This document shows, in pieces, positions 16,533 through 27,280 of a stretch of DNA of 64,000 nucleotides. The stretch covers positions 248,001-312,000 of the forward strand of contig NZ_JAJADR010000003.1 of the NCBI RefSeq assembly GCF_020447265.1, written 5' to 3'. How positions within the stretch are numbered: position 1 is the stretch's first letter; each line of letters opens with the position of its first letter. A model generated the notes under the pieces. It searched no databases and was not told the origin of the DNA. It worked only from the letters and a program-made list of their open reading frames with translations. This DNA is from Hymenobacter lucidus. GTDB lineage: Bacteria > Bacteroidota > Bacteroidia > Cytophagales > Hymenobacteraceae. The position numbers and the translations under genes were made by a program.

Positions 16533-18890
16533 TTATTCGTCGCGCAGATAAAGCGTGGGCGCCACCCGCGCGGCCCGGATGGCCTGGGTGCTGATGGTGA
16601 GCCAAGCCACGACCAAGGCCAGCACCCCGGCCCCGGCGAAGTACCAGAGCCGCAGGGCAATGCGGTACTCGAAGCCGTTGAGCCACTGCTGAACCACCCA
16701 GTAGCTGATGGGTAGTGCCACAACAATGGCTACCAGCACCAGCCGGGTCAGGTCGCGGGAAAGCAGGTACACGATGCTGGCCTCACTGGCGCCCAGCACC
16801 TTGCGAATCCCGATTTCCCGGCGGCGGCGCTCGGCGGTGAAGGCCGTCAGCCCGAACAGACCCAGGCACGAAATCAGAATAGCTAAGCCGGCGAAGTAGC
16901 GGGCCAGCACCCCCACGCGCCGCTCGGAGGCGTACTGAGCCTGGTAGTCCTCGTCGAGAAAATGGTAGGTGAGAGGCGTCTGACCGGGGTTGAAAGCGGC
17001 GTAGAATTGTTGGATTCGGCCGATGGTTTCCTGCTCCCGGCCCGGGGCCAGCCGCACCAGGATGGTGCCGGCCGTTTGCGGCTCCAGCCGGAAAATAAAG
17101 GGCTTCACCTTCTCGTGCAGCGACTCATAGTGAAAGTCCCGCGCCACGCCCACAATCCGCTGGTTGTCGAGCAGCTGGCCCACCGGGTTTTGCAGGCCCA
17201 GGCTGGCCACCAAGGCTTCGTTGACGATAATCTGCACGCTGTCGGTGCGGAACTGGGGCGAAAAGCTGCGGCCTTCTTTCAGCGTAATGCCCAAGGTTTC
17301 GAGCATGTCGTAGTTCACGCTCAAATTGTTGGCGAGAATCTTCCGGCCCTCCCATTCCACCGGACGCCCCGCGCCGTAGGTACTCACTAACGAGCCCCAC
17401 ATGCTGGAGGCATTCACCGCGCCCGGCAGCCGCTTCAGCTCGGCCAGAAACGTGGTAGGCTGCTGCTGCGCCCTACCCGCCGCCTCAAAAGACACAATGC
17501 CGTTGCGGTCGTACCCCAGGTCTTTGCTTTCAACGAAGGCAAGCTGCCCCTGAATGACCCACACGCAAACGATGAACAGCACGGAGAGCATGAACTGGAA
17601 AACCACCAGCCCTTTGCGCGTCCACAGGTCGGCAACCGAACCGGCGAGCTGCCCCTTGAGCACCTCCACCGGCCGCAGCCCCGACAGGTAAACAGCCGGA
17701 TAGCTACCCGCCAACAGCCCCGTAATCAGCGTAATGCCAAGCGCCGAAAAAACCAGGTGCGGCGTGAAAGCCAGCGCAAGGTGCTTGCCGGTGATGTCGT
17801 TGAACTGCGGCAGCAGCAACTCGACCAGCACCAGTGCAATCAATAGCGCAAGGAAGCTCATGAGCACCGATTCGGCCAGAAAGTGCGCAACCAGCGAAAA
17901 GCGGCTGGCACCCAGCGTTTTCTTCACCCCGATTTCCTTCAGCCGGCGCGAGGCCTTGGCCGTGGCCAGGTTCATGAAATTGATGCAGGCAATGACCAGA
18001 ATAAACACCGCAATGGCTGAAAACAGCTGCACGTACTCAATCCGCCCGCCCGACGGCACGCCGTTGGTGTACTCGCCGTGGAGGTACATGTCGGCGTAGG
18101 GCTGCACGAGCAGAGCCCGTTCCGTATTCGTGGCCAGTTTGCGTTGGAGCAAGCTCGAAATCTTGGTTTGAAACTGCGCTTCGTCGGCGCCCTCGTGCAG
18201 CACCACGAAGGTGTTGAAAGGCCCGTCCTGGGCCCAGTCTATCGACTCGCCCATTTTCATGATGTCTTTGAAGGCATCGAAGCTGAGCACGCAGTCAAAC
18301 TGGTCGGTAGAATTGGGCGGAATGGGCCCGAACACGCCCGTTACGATGACGGTTTGCTTGAGGTCAGCCAGTTGCCACTCCACCGTTTTGCCCATGGCAT
18401 TGGCTGCCGTGCCGAACAGCGCCGCGGCCATTTCCTGCGAGAGCACGGCGGCGGTTTTGGTGGCCAGCACCTGGCTGGCGTCACCCTGTTGCAGGTTGTA
18501 GGAGAAGATGTGGAAGAAGTCTTTGCCGGCAAATTTGGCGTCGGCCCGCACGGTTTTTCCTTTGGCCACCAGCGTGAGACCGGGAAAGAAATCGGGCGGG
18601 GTGGCCACGGCCGCGTACTGGATTTCGGGCATTTCCTCGGCTAGCGCCTCAGCCAGCAGCGGCGCCGTGCCATAGGTGTTGAGGCCTTCCGCCGTGCGCT
18701 GATTTTCCAGCACCTGAAACAGCCGCCCGGTAGTGGCGTGGTACCGGTCGAAGCTCCATTCATCATGCACCCACAGGTAGATAGTAAGTGCCCCCGCCAG
18801 GCCTACCGACAAGCCAACCAGATTGATGAAAAAGGTGGTTCTGAACCGCTTGAAGTTCCGGTAAATCAGAAGTAGGGAATGCTGCAGCAT
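16533..18890 (-). CDS. ABC transporter permease, MacB/FtsX type (second copy)
   Basis: 785 aa, ATG at 18888-18890. Same architecture as its downstream neighbour: first membrane helix TTFFINLVGLSVGLAGALTI (about 19-38), periplasmic core, SRRLKEIGVKKTLGASRFSL cytoplasmic loop with mid-protein helices, second periplasmic part, and terminal helices after ERRRREIGIRKVLGASEASI. The two permeases are diverged paralogues, presumably forming a heterodimer driven by the ATPase encoded 42 nt upstream. Function as in the family: mechanotransmission or efflux powered by ATP, working with the HlyD-type adaptor. No break or frameshift is seen. Confidence 0.93.
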   Translation of the reverse strand: MLQHSLLLIYRNFKRFRTTFFINLVGLSVGLAGALTIYLWVHDEWSFDRYHATTGRLFQVLENQRTAEGLNTYGTAPLLAEALAEEMPEIQYAAVATPPDFFPGLTLVAKGKTVRADAKFAGKDFFHIFSYNLQQGDASQVLATKTAAVLSQEMAAALFGTAANAMGKTVEWQLADLKQTVIVTGVFGPIPPNSTDQFDCVLSFDAFKDIMKMGESIDWAQDGPFNTFVVLHEGADEAQFQTKISSLLQRKLATNTERALLVQPYADMYLHGEYTNGVPSGGRIEYVQLFSAIAVFILVIACINFMNLATAKASRRLKEIGVKKTLGASRFSLVAHFLAESVLMSFLALLIALVLVELLLPQFNDITGKHLALAFTPHLVFSALGITLITGLLAGSYPAVYLSGLRPVEVLKGQLAGSVADLWTRKGLVVFQFMLSVLFIVCVWVIQGQLAFVESKDLGYDRNGIVSFEAAGRAQQQPTTFLAELKRLPGAVNASSMWGSLVSTYGAGRPVEWEGRKILANNLSVNYDMLETLGITLKEGRSFSPQFRTDSVQIIVNEALVASLGLQNPVGQLLDNQRIVGVARDFHYESLHEKVKPFIFRLEPQTAGTILVRLAPGREQETIGRIQQFYAAFNPGQTPLTYHFLDEDYQAQYASERRVGVLARYFAGLAILISCLGLFGLTAFTAERRRREIGIRKVLGASEASIVYLLSRDLTRLVLVAIVVALPISYWVVQQWLNGFEYRIALRLWYFAGAGVLALVVAWLTISTQAIRAARVAPTLYLRDE

Positions 18891-18932
18891 AGGGCCGGCG
18901 AAAAGCGTGAATACCTCGAACTATGAGGGCCG

Positions 18933-19610
<678 letters not shown>

Positions 19611-19825
19611 CGGCGTAAAGGTGTAGGCAGAAGGGAAGTTACGGGTTGGATTCAAGGATTAACCGGGACAGTAGCGCCCACGGCGCCGCAGCTTTTCTAC
19701 CGCTTCGTTGCAGCGAAGGAAGGTTGTTCTTCCGGGTAGAAACGCCATTCTCCGTTCACCATCAGATCGGCTCCGCAGGCGCTAGTTGACCGGCTTTTAT
19801 TCGGTGTTCAGTTTAAATCAGGCGG

Positions 19826-21085
19826 CTACTGGGGCTTGGCGCGCAGTTCCAGCTCGCCCATCGTGTCGTAGCCCTCGTAGCTGGAAGTCACCACTTGGTC
19901 GCCGGGCTGCAGGCCTTCGAGTACCTCGTAGTAGTCGGGGTTCTGGCGGCCCAGGCGAATGTCGGTGCGGTAGGCCTTGGAGCCGTCTTCGCTCACCTTA
20001 AAAATCCAGTTGCCGCCGGTTTTCTGGTTGAAGCCGCCCTTGGGCACGCGCACAGCCACCGTCGGATCGCTCAGGGCCAGGCGCACGGCCACCGTCTGGC
20101 CCCGGCGCAGGTCGGGTGGCACGGGGCCGCTAAACTCCATATCGACCTGCACGCCCTTGGTTACTTGGGTGAATATCTTCTTCACGCTCAGGGCGTAGGG
20201 TTTGCCGTCCACCGTTATTTCGCCCTTTTGCCCGGGGAAGATGCGCGAAATGTAGTACTGGTCGAGGGTGGCGCGCACCTTCAGGCCGGTAAGCATATCG
20301 AGCTGGCCGATGCGCTGCCCCCGGGTTTTAAGCTCCCCGATTTCGGCGTTGAGCGAGGTAATGCGGCCCGCCGCGGGGGCCTTGATAGTGAGGTCGTCGA
20401 GCTTGCGGCGCATCAGGGCCAGGTTGCTTTGCATGCGCCCCACCGACTGGGTCATCTGGCTGATTTGTTCGCGCATAGCCAGCGAATCCTGGCGCAAAGC
20501 CTGGCGGCTGAGCTGCCGGCGGCGGCGCTGGTAGTCGTAGTTGTTTTTGGCTTGCTGGTAGTCCTGGCGCGAAATCACCTTTTCCTGATACAGCGTCTCA
20601 TTCAGGTCGAATAGCCGCTTGGCCTCGCGCAGCTGGTTGTCGATTTCGGCCTGCTGGTTGAGTTGCTGAATGCGGTTTTGCTGGAGCAGGTTGCGGGTGT
20701 TGTGCAGGTTGTTCATCAAGTCGAATACGGCCGTTTCGCGGTTCACCATTTCCAGCTGCAAATCGGTGTTGGCCAGCTGAATGATGGGCTGCCCCGGTGC
20801 GAGGGCCGCACCATCTTCCACCAGAATGTGCTGCACCGTGCCGCCCTCGGGCGCGTCGAGGTAAATGGTCTTGATGGGCATCACCACTCCATCGACGGGC
20901 ACAAACTCCTGAAACGGCCCGCGCGTTACCTTGCTGATCGTCAGCCGCTCGGGGTCCACGTTGAGCTTGGCTGGGCCGGCTGAGGTGCGCAGCCCGGCCA
21001 CCACGGCCACTACCAGCAGCAGCAGGCCGGCCAGCAGCAGCAGGCGGGTCGGCGTCCAGGTTTTTTTTTCAATTCGTTCATCCAT
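19826..21085 (-). CDS. HlyD/MacA-type periplasmic adaptor (membrane fusion protein)
   Basis: 419 aa, ATG at 21083-21085. It begins with a cytoplasmic basic stretch and one membrane anchor (LLLLAGLLLLVVAVVAGL, about 15-32). A barrel-sandwich half with YLDAPEGGTVQHILVEDGA follows, then a long coiled-coil hairpin (about 115-230, rich in Gln/Leu/Arg), the second half-lipoyl part (APAAGRITSLNAEIGE), and beta-barrel/membrane-proximal domains to the end. It is first in the unit with the ATPase and permeases, but a 215-nt gap separates it from the ATPase gene, so an internal promoter is possible. A candidate sigma54 promoter lies 55 nt upstream. Confidence 0.93.
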   Translation of the reverse strand: MDERIEKKTWTPTRLLLLAGLLLLVVAVVAGLRTSAGPAKLNVDPERLTISKVTRGPFQEFVPVDGVVMPIKTIYLDAPEGGTVQHILVEDGAALAPGQPIIQLANTDLQLEMVNRETAVFDLMNNLHNTRNLLQQNRIQQLNQQAEIDNQLREAKRLFDLNETLYQEKVISRQDYQQAKNNYDYQRRRRQLSRQALRQDSLAMREQISQMTQSVGRMQSNLALMRRKLDDLTIKAPAAGRITSLNAEIGELKTRGQRIGQLDMLTGLKVRATLDQYYISRIFPGQKGEITVDGKPYALSVKKIFTQVTKGVQVDMEFSGPVPPDLRRGQTVAVRLALSDPTVAVRVPKGGFNQKTGGNWIFKVSEDGSKAYRTDIRLGRQNPDYYEVLEGLQPGDQVVTSSYEGYDTMGELELRAKPQ

Positions 21086-21139
21086 GACCAGGCAGCAATT
21101 GGCAGCAGCGGGCTATTCGGCAGCCCGCCCAAAATGCTC

Positions 21140-21155
21140 AGGAAGAACGATGCCA
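21140..21155 (-). promoter_or_regulatory. Candidate sigma54 (-24/-12) promoter for the efflux genes
   Basis: On the minus strand the site reads TGGCAT-cgttc-TTCCT against the consensus TGGCAC-N5-TTGCW: GG is at the right place and one mismatch affects the -12 GC. It is 55 nt upstream of the adaptor ATG, and the divergent gene encodes a sigma54 activator. Not tested statistically. Confidence 0.45.
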
Positions 21156-21400
21156 ACTTGCTAAAGCATTAATTATCAAATTCTTAATTCCAAGCTTACC
21201 GCAACTGCCGCTAAAACTGTTCGGTTTCGATACAATCTACCGTCCGGTAGTGATACAGCCGCCGCACCGGGCCAAGCCAAAAGATGCCGCCCAAGCCCGG
21301 ACGGGGCATTTTTAAAATCTAGTACAATTGTGGCGGGTATTTCGGTGCTTCGTAGTCGGGCGCGGGTGGCCGCCCATTTTTGCTTTAGCTAGTACACGGT

Positions 21401-22771
21401 ATGATCTTGAAAAAAGCGCGGGTTTTGGTGGTAGACGACGACACGGACGTGCTCTTTGCCATGCGCATGCTGCTGCGCACGGAGGTGCAGGAAGTGGTGA
21501 CGGAAAAGAACCCGGAGCTGCTGCTTTCCCTGCTCAGCAAGCAGCGCTTCGACGTGATACTGCTCGACATGAACTACAAAAGCACCCTGGGCACCGGCAA
21601 CGAGGGGCTATACTGGCTGGGGCGCATCCGCGAAAAAGCGCCCGGCAGCGCCGTAATCATGATTACGGCCCACGGCGAAGTCAGCACGGCGGTCCGCTCG
21701 CTCAAGGCCGGGGCCACCGATTTCCTCGTCAAGCCCTGGCACAACGCCCAACTGCTCGATACCCTGGCCGCCGCTTTGCAGCCTCTCGAAGCCGGCAAAG
21801 CGGCCCCGGCCGGCCCGGCCGCGCCCCGGCGGCCGGCATCCTTCGCCGAATTTTCCCTGCTGGGCGAGTCGGCGGCCATGCAGGAGGTGTTCCACAAAAT
21901 AGAAAAGGTGGCGCCCACCGAGGCCAACATTCTGCTGCTGGGTGAAAACGGCACCGGTAAGGAGCTGGTAGCCAAAGCCATCCATCAGAAATCCTTCCGC
22001 GCTGCTCTGCCCCTGGTTACGGCCGATTTGGCCGCCATGAGTGAGGGAATCTTCGAGAGTGAGCTGTTTGGCCACCGCAAAGGCGCTTTCACCGATGCCC
22101 GGGAAGACCGGACCGGGCGGTTTGCGGCGGCATCGGGCGGCACGCTGTTTCTGGATGAAATCGGCAACATTTCCCTGGCCCAGCAGGCCAAGCTGCTCAC
22201 CGTGCTCCAAAACCGGGAAGTGCTGCCCGTGGGCAGCAACGTGCCCGTGCCCATCGACATTCGCCTGATTTCGGCTACCAACGCCCCGCTCTACGAGCTG
22301 GCCGCCGAGCAGCGGTTTCGCAAAGACCTGATTTACCGCCTCAACACCGTCGAAATAACCCTGCCGCCCCTGCGCGCCCGTGCCGATGACGTGCTGCTGC
22401 TGGCCCGTCACTTTGCCGGTATCTACGCGGCCCGCAACCGCAAGCCCACCCCCGACTTTGAGCCGGCTACGCTTACCAAGCTGCGGCAGCACCACTGGCC
22501 GGGCAACGTGCGCGAGCTGCAGCACGCCGTGGAGCGGGCCGTCATTCTGGCCGAAGACGACGTGCTGCGCCCTCATGATTTTCACTTCTCGGCTATGGAT
22601 GCCCTGGCGGTTACCACGCTTTCAGAAGGCCCGCTGCAGCTCAACGAAGTGGAAAAGGCGACTATTCTGCGGGTCATTGAGCGCCACAACGGCAACATCA
22701 CCAAGGCCGCCAAGGAGCTGGGCCTCACGCGCACCGCGCTGTACCGCCGCCTCGAAAAACATGACCTTTAA
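21401..22771 (+). CDS. NtrC-family sigma54-dependent response regulator
   Basis: 456 aa. Receiver domain (1-125) with acidic pocket D12-D14, phospho-acceptor D56 in ILLDMNYK and Lys in FLVKPW. A Pro/Ala linker leads to the AAA+ domain (about 150-385): Walker A GENGTGKE, Walker B GTLFLDEIGN, and the sigma54 loop as GAFTDA where NtrC has GAFTGA. Then comes a Fis-type helix-turn-helix (NITKAAKELGLTRTALYRRL). Its stop overlaps the ATG of the histidine kinase gene by one base, so they form a two-component pair. The divergent efflux unit with a near-consensus sigma54 site is the probable target. Loop-1 GAFTDA variants are, as far as I know, common in Bacteroidota activators and need not mean loss of function. 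Confidence 0.95.
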   Translation: MILKKARVLVVDDDTDVLFAMRMLLRTEVQEVVTEKNPELLLSLLSKQRFDVILLDMNYKSTLGTGNEGLYWLGRIREKAPGSAVIMITAHGEVSTAVRSLKAGATDFLVKPWHNAQLLDTLAAALQPLEAGKAAPAGPAAPRRPASFAEFSLLGESAAMQEVFHKIEKVAPTEANILLLGENGTGKELVAKAIHQKSFRAALPLVTADLAAMSEGIFESELFGHRKGAFTDAREDRTGRFAAASGGTLFLDEIGNISLAQQAKLLTVLQNREVLPVGSNVPVPIDIRLISATNAPLYELAAEQRFRKDLIYRLNTVEITLPPLRARADDVLLLARHFAGIYAARNRKPTPDFEPATLTKLRQHHWPGNVRELQHAVERAVILAEDDVLRPHDFHFSAMDALAVTTLSEGPLQLNEVEKATILRVIERHNGNITKAAKELGLTRTALYRRLEKHDL

Positions 22772-24120
22772 TGACGTTTAAGCGGCTCGAAATCGGTATT
22801 GTACTGCGGCTGCTCGGGCTGTTGGCGCTGCTCTACGGGGCCCAGCGGGCCCTGGAGCACGGCCATTACGCCCTGCTGGGGCTGGCCACGCTGCTGCTCG
22901 GGCTGGCCGTGTGGGAACTGGGCCGGCACCTCACGCGCGGCACCCGGGCCCTGGCTGATTTTCTGCTGGCCGTGCAGTACCGCGACTTTTCCCTGCACTA
23001 CAACGAGGCTCACCCCAACCGGGCGCTGCGGCCCCTGCACGCGGCCTTCAACCAGCTCAGCACCACTTTTCGCCAGCTCAGCGCCGAGCGGGAAGCCCAG
23101 TTTACCTACCTCCAAACCGTGCTGCAGCTCATCGACACGGGCATTATTTCCTTTGATGCCACCGGCCAGGTCGAGTCCATCAACGAGTCGTTTAAGCGCA
23201 CCCTGGAGCTGCCCTACCTCAAGCACATCAGCACGCTGCACAAGCGCCTGCCCGAGCTCTACGAAGCCATAAACCGGCTGCAGCCCGGCGCGGCCACGGT
23301 GGTGAAGGTGACGGTGGGCCGCAACACTATGCAACTGCTGCTTTCCGCTACCACGTTTCGGCTGCAGGGCCGGGAGTTTACGCTGGTGGCATTCAAAAAC
23401 GTGAGCCACACCCTCGACGAAACCGAAACCGCCGCCTGGCAGAAGCTGCTGCGCGTGATGACCCACGAAATCATGAACTCGGTGGCCCCCATTGCGTCCC
23501 TGGCCGATACGCTCCGCCGCGACCTGAGCCGGGAATTGGCCCAGTCGGAAGCAATGCCCGCCGAGCGGCAGCGGTTGGCCGACGTAGCCGAGGGTATCGG
23601 CATCATTCAGCACCGCAGTGAGGGGCTGCTCCGCTTTGCCCAGGTCTACCGCAACTTCAGCACCATCAATACCCCTGCCCTAACGACCGTGTACGTGCAG
23701 GAGCTTTTTAACAGCATCGGCGGGCTGCTGAGTACGCAGCTCAGCCAGGACGGAATCGAGCTGCTCACCGTCGTGGAGCCCGCCGAGCTGCACCTGCAGG
23801 CCGATTGTCAGCTCATGGAGCAGGTGCTGATTAATCTGGTGCTGAACGCGGCCCACGCCGTACGCCCGCAGCCCCAGCCCCGCATCCGGCTGCGCGCCTA
23901 CCAAACCGATGCCGGGCGGGCCATTATCGAAGTGGCCGACAACGGCACCGGCATTTCGCCGGAAGTAATGGACAGCATCTTCATTCCCTTTTTCACCACC
24001 CGCCCGGGCGGCACCGGCATCGGCCTGAGTTTGGCCAAGCAGATTCTGCACCTGCACCAGGCCAGCATCAAAGTGCAGTCAATGCCCAACGAAGGCACGG
24101 TATTTCAGCTGGAGTTTTAG
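22771..24120 (+). CDS. Sensor histidine kinase (NtrB-like partner)
   Basis: 449 aa; ATG overlaps the response regulator stop (TAATG). Two membrane helices near the N-terminus (about 9-45, VLRLLGLLALLYGAQRAL and YALLGLATLLLGLAVWEL), a short HAMP-like segment, then a PAS domain (about 110-210). The H-box is MTHEIMNSVAPIASLADTLR, the N-box LINLVLNAAHAV, and the ATP lid has VADNGTGIS and PGGTGIGLSLAK. There is almost no periplasmic loop, so the signal is probably sensed in the membrane or cytoplasm, as in envelope-stress kinases. Expected to phosphorylate D56 of the partner regulator. Confidence 0.95.
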   Translation: MTFKRLEIGIVLRLLGLLALLYGAQRALEHGHYALLGLATLLLGLAVWELGRHLTRGTRALADFLLAVQYRDFSLHYNEAHPNRALRPLHAAFNQLSTTFRQLSAEREAQFTYLQTVLQLIDTGIISFDATGQVESINESFKRTLELPYLKHISTLHKRLPELYEAINRLQPGAATVVKVTVGRNTMQLLLSATTFRLQGREFTLVAFKNVSHTLDETETAAWQKLLRVMTHEIMNSVAPIASLADTLRRDLSRELAQSEAMPAERQRLADVAEGIGIIQHRSEGLLRFAQVYRNFSTINTPALTTVYVQELFNSIGGLLSTQLSQDGIELLTVVEPAELHLQADCQLMEQVLINLVLNAAHAVRPQPQPRIRLRAYQTDAGRAIIEVADNGTGISPEVMDSIFIPFFTTRPGGTGIGLSLAKQILHLHQASIKVQSMPNEGTVFQLEF

Positions 24121-24185
24121 GTAGTCATCTACTAATAAGCTCTGAGCTTATCAGGCTGTGGCTACAAACTCTCTTTGGGCAAAAA

Positions 24186-24225
24186 AAAACGTCATGTCGA
24201 GTAGCGCGAGACATCTCGCGTGGTA
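24186..24225. repeat. Class A interspersed repeat copy (GTCATG...CATCTCGCGTGG)
   Basis: This copy has AACGTCATGTCGAG then GACATCTCGCGTGG. The same frame of words recurs at 27281-27385, 36392-36428 and 60640-60740. It lies in the 142-nt gap between the convergent kinase and GH85 genes. Confidence 0.7.
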
Positions 24226-24262
24226 TCGTTGTTTTCAGACCTAGCCACCGCGGGCCCCGGCT

Positions 24263-27184
24263 TTACTGCTTCAGCAGCTTCACCGTGGCCGTGCCCGCGG
24301 CGTTGCTCACCCGCACCACGTATAGTCCCGCCGTCTGCACCACGGGCACCGTCAGCGCCTCAGTGCTGCTTCTGGGTTGGAGCTGCTTTTCCCAGACCAC
24401 CACGCCCAGCAGATTAACCAGCTGCACCAGCGTGGGCTGCCCCTGCGCACCCCGGATTTCGATTTCGGCTTGGCTGCCCCGCACCGGGTTTACCAGCGCC
24501 GCTACCTGTAGCCCCGCCGCCGCCTGCCCCGGCCGTACTGAAGTCACCACGCACGCGGCGGGCACGTTGGCCGACCAGTCGGTGGGGACCATGCTGATGA
24601 GCGTGCCCTGGTGGCCGTGGCCGGTCTGGTCGACGGCTACCGTGCCGCTGCCTTCGTTGAAGGGCCAGTAGCCTTCCAGCCCCGCGGCCGTGGGGGCCAC
24701 CGCGCACATATTGGCCTGAATTTCGGCCGGTGTCAGGGCCCGGGTCCACACGCGCACTTCGTCGAGGCTGCCGTTGAGGATGCGGCTGTTGTCGAAGTTG
24801 CGGCCCATGTAGAAGATGCTGTTGGCCGTAAACGAGCCCGTGGCATTCAATGAGGCGTTGAGCTGCCCGTTCAGGTAGAGCCGCAGCACGGTGCCGTCGA
24901 AGGTGGCCGCCACGTGGTACCAGGTGCCCGCGACGAGGTCGGTAGGCGAATTGACCTTGCGAGTAACGCCGTTTACGAGCATCACAAACTGTAGCCGGCT
25001 GGCGGCCAAGCCGGCGTCGCCGAGGCGGATAAGGGCCGTATTGGCCCCGTCTTCCATACCCAGCACGCTCGAAATAAAGGGCGAAGCAGTTTTGAAGGCC
25101 GTGGGTTTCAGCCAGCATTCCATGCTCAGGGCGGTGCCGGTCAGGTTCACGGCTCCCGCATCCACGAACTTGGTGGCCCCGTCGAATACCAGCGCCGTGT
25201 TGCCGGTGGAAGTACCGGGCTGCACCACCGTGATGTAGCCGGTGCGCGTGAGCGAGTCGCGGCCCGCGGCATTGGCGGCCCGCAGCTTCACGCTGTAGGT
25301 GCCGGGCGAGGCGTACTGCACCACCGGAAACACGGCCGTGCTGGTAGCCGGCGTGCCGCCCTCAAACGTCCAGCGGTAGGAGTCGGCGTTGGTCGAGGCG
25401 TTGGAAAACGTGACGGACTGATTGGTCGTCACCACCGTGGCGCTGGCCGTGAAGCCAACGGTGGGCGCGGCCGTTACCGCTGCCCCGTTGTAGAACTTGA
25501 GCCGGCCCAGGTTTAGGCGGTAAGTGGCCACGGCCGCCGAAGCCGCCGCCCGCACCCCGATGACGGCCACTTCCCGGCCGGCATAAGTAGTCAGACTCAC
25601 GGTGCGCGTGTTCCAGAGCGTATCGGGCGCGGTGCCCAGGTCCAAGGCGGCGGGGTTCAGCAAATCGTCGGCAAAGTAAAGCAGCAGTTGGGCATTGGCG
25701 GCCCCGGCCGCGGCCGTTTTGAAGGTCACCTCGCAGCTGGTTTGGGCCGCTACGGGCAGCTTGGTCTGGAACAGCTTCACGGTGCTGCTGTTGGTGCCGC
25801 TCAGGCTGCCCTGCAGCTTCAGGGACGTGCCGGCGTACACGGCCCGGCTGAAATCGTAGCCCACGGTGATAGGCGCGGCGCCGGTTTTGTTCCACTGCCA
25901 CGAGGGCAGCAGGCTTTGCTTGCTCATGTCGGTCCAGCCTTTCACGAGCTGGGTACCGTTGTTGGCAAACATCTTGCCCTGGCCCACCGAGAAGTAGGTT
26001 TCAAACGGCAGGGTGTTGATGATGCTGCGCACCGGCACATACTGGCCAAAGCCTTTCCAGCCCGTAGCATCCTCAGTAGTCACGTCCAGGTCGTTGCCGG
26101 CAAAGAGGCGCTGCTCGGTCTGGTAAAAATTGGCGTAGTCGGCCGCGTTGCTGTTGAACGAGTTCAGGCCGCCGTTGTAGGTCAGGTTGGTAGCAAACAA
26201 ACCCAGCGACAGGCGCGGCTGGGTCAGGTCGCCGCCGGTGAAGTAGTTGTTGATCCAGTTGGTTTGGGTAAACAGCGCCTGCGGGTTGCGGCCCGGCCAC
26301 AAATCGGCGCCCATATATACGTCGAACGGGCTCCGGCCCAGGGCCGTAGCGGTATTCACGGAAGTGGTGATGTTGGTAGCACCCGACCAGAAGTAGTTGG
26401 TAAACATGGCATCTGACACGCGGGCCGTACCATCCTGGAGCAGCAGCTGGTTGTTGGCGTTCAGCGCGTTCTGGTACGAAACCGCGCCGCCGGGCAGCAT
26501 GGCGTCGTACCAGTGAATCTCCATGCCGGCCGGCCGTAGCACCTGCAGGCGCTTGAGCAAGTTGCGCAGCTCCAGGGCCGTAGCCGCCGGCACCGACGAT
26601 TCCTGGTTGAAAAACCACCCGTCGAAACCGTAGTAGTTGGCCACTTCCACCAGCTTTTGAGCCGCCGTGTACTCGCCACTGCCGTCCTTCTGAATCAGCA
26701 GGGCCACGTCGGCCGCCGAGCTAAACACCGAGCCGATAACCTTCACGCCGTTGCGGTGGGCCGCCTCCACCCAGGGCCGGGTCGGAATGGCCACCGGCCC
26801 GTCGAACCAGGTCAGCACGTCGATATATTGCCAGTGGGTGAAGTTGTAGAGGTTGAAGCGGGGCTGCTCGTTGAGGTAGCCCGCGAAGCCCGCCATACCG
26901 TCGGGAATGTAGTTGATCTTGTGGCTGAAGCTCTGGGCCGGGTTGAGCTGGGTGGTCAGCGTGTTCTGGCGGGCGGCCAGCGGCACCCGGCTCACGTTGG
27001 CCGGCACGGCGGTGGGGCCGGTGGGCGTCCAGGCCAGCAGCTGGGCCACCGAGAGCTTGGTAAACTGCGCCGCCGGCTCCATCTGAGCCTGGGCCGTAAG
27101 CGAGCAAACCAGCAGCGCCAGCAGCCCGCCAAGGCGCCAGGACCGGAGAGAAGACAAACGAATTCGAGAGTAGCGTAATAGCAT
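24263..27184 (-). CDS. Secreted GH85 endo-beta-N-acetylglucosaminidase with PKD, LamG-like and T9SS type A domains
   Basis: 973 aa, ATG at 27182-27184; signal peptide LGGLLALLVCSLTAQAQ. The GH85 barrel (about 70-400) shows the substrate-side WQYIDVLTWFDGP, VIGSVFS and the catalytic GFDGWFFNQES, where Asn and Glu two residues apart are the usual assisting and acid residues. After it come a beta-sandwich (about 430-580), a PKD-like module (about 585-655, VTFSNASTNADSYRWTFEGG), a LamG/concanavalin-like module (about 665-880) and a type A sorting domain (LVQLVNLLGVVVW ... GLYVVRVSN). The enzyme should release N-glycans from glycoproteins between the two core GlcNAc residues, outside the cell. It lies alone on its strand. 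Residue ranges are estimates. Confidence 0.92.
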   Translation of the reverse strand: MLLRYSRIRLSSLRSWRLGGLLALLVCSLTAQAQMEPAAQFTKLSVAQLLAWTPTGPTAVPANVSRVPLAARQNTLTTQLNPAQSFSHKINYIPDGMAGFAGYLNEQPRFNLYNFTHWQYIDVLTWFDGPVAIPTRPWVEAAHRNGVKVIGSVFSSAADVALLIQKDGSGEYTAAQKLVEVANYYGFDGWFFNQESSVPAATALELRNLLKRLQVLRPAGMEIHWYDAMLPGGAVSYQNALNANNQLLLQDGTARVSDAMFTNYFWSGATNITTSVNTATALGRSPFDVYMGADLWPGRNPQALFTQTNWINNYFTGGDLTQPRLSLGLFATNLTYNGGLNSFNSNAADYANFYQTEQRLFAGNDLDVTTEDATGWKGFGQYVPVRSIINTLPFETYFSVGQGKMFANNGTQLVKGWTDMSKQSLLPSWQWNKTGAAPITVGYDFSRAVYAGTSLKLQGSLSGTNSSTVKLFQTKLPVAAQTSCEVTFKTAAAGAANAQLLLYFADDLLNPAALDLGTAPDTLWNTRTVSLTTYAGREVAVIGVRAAASAAVATYRLNLGRLKFYNGAAVTAAPTVGFTASATVVTTNQSVTFSNASTNADSYRWTFEGGTPATSTAVFPVVQYASPGTYSVKLRAANAAGRDSLTRTGYITVVQPGTSTGNTALVFDGATKFVDAGAVNLTGTALSMECWLKPTAFKTASPFISSVLGMEDGANTALIRLGDAGLAASRLQFVMLVNGVTRKVNSPTDLVAGTWYHVAATFDGTVLRLYLNGQLNASLNATGSFTANSIFYMGRNFDNSRILNGSLDEVRVWTRALTPAEIQANMCAVAPTAAGLEGYWPFNEGSGTVAVDQTGHGHQGTLISMVPTDWSANVPAACVVTSVRPGQAAAGLQVAALVNPVRGSQAEIEIRGAQGQPTLVQLVNLLGVVVWEKQLQPRSSTEALTVPVVQTAGLYVVRVSNAAGTATVKLLKQ

Positions 27185-27280
27185 CGGCTTGCGGGTTAAT
27201 GGCTAAGAATGATTCACTTGCCGGTCAAGGTACAACTGAATTCAATTTCTCCTATACTCTTCCCTGCATTTGCCAGCAGC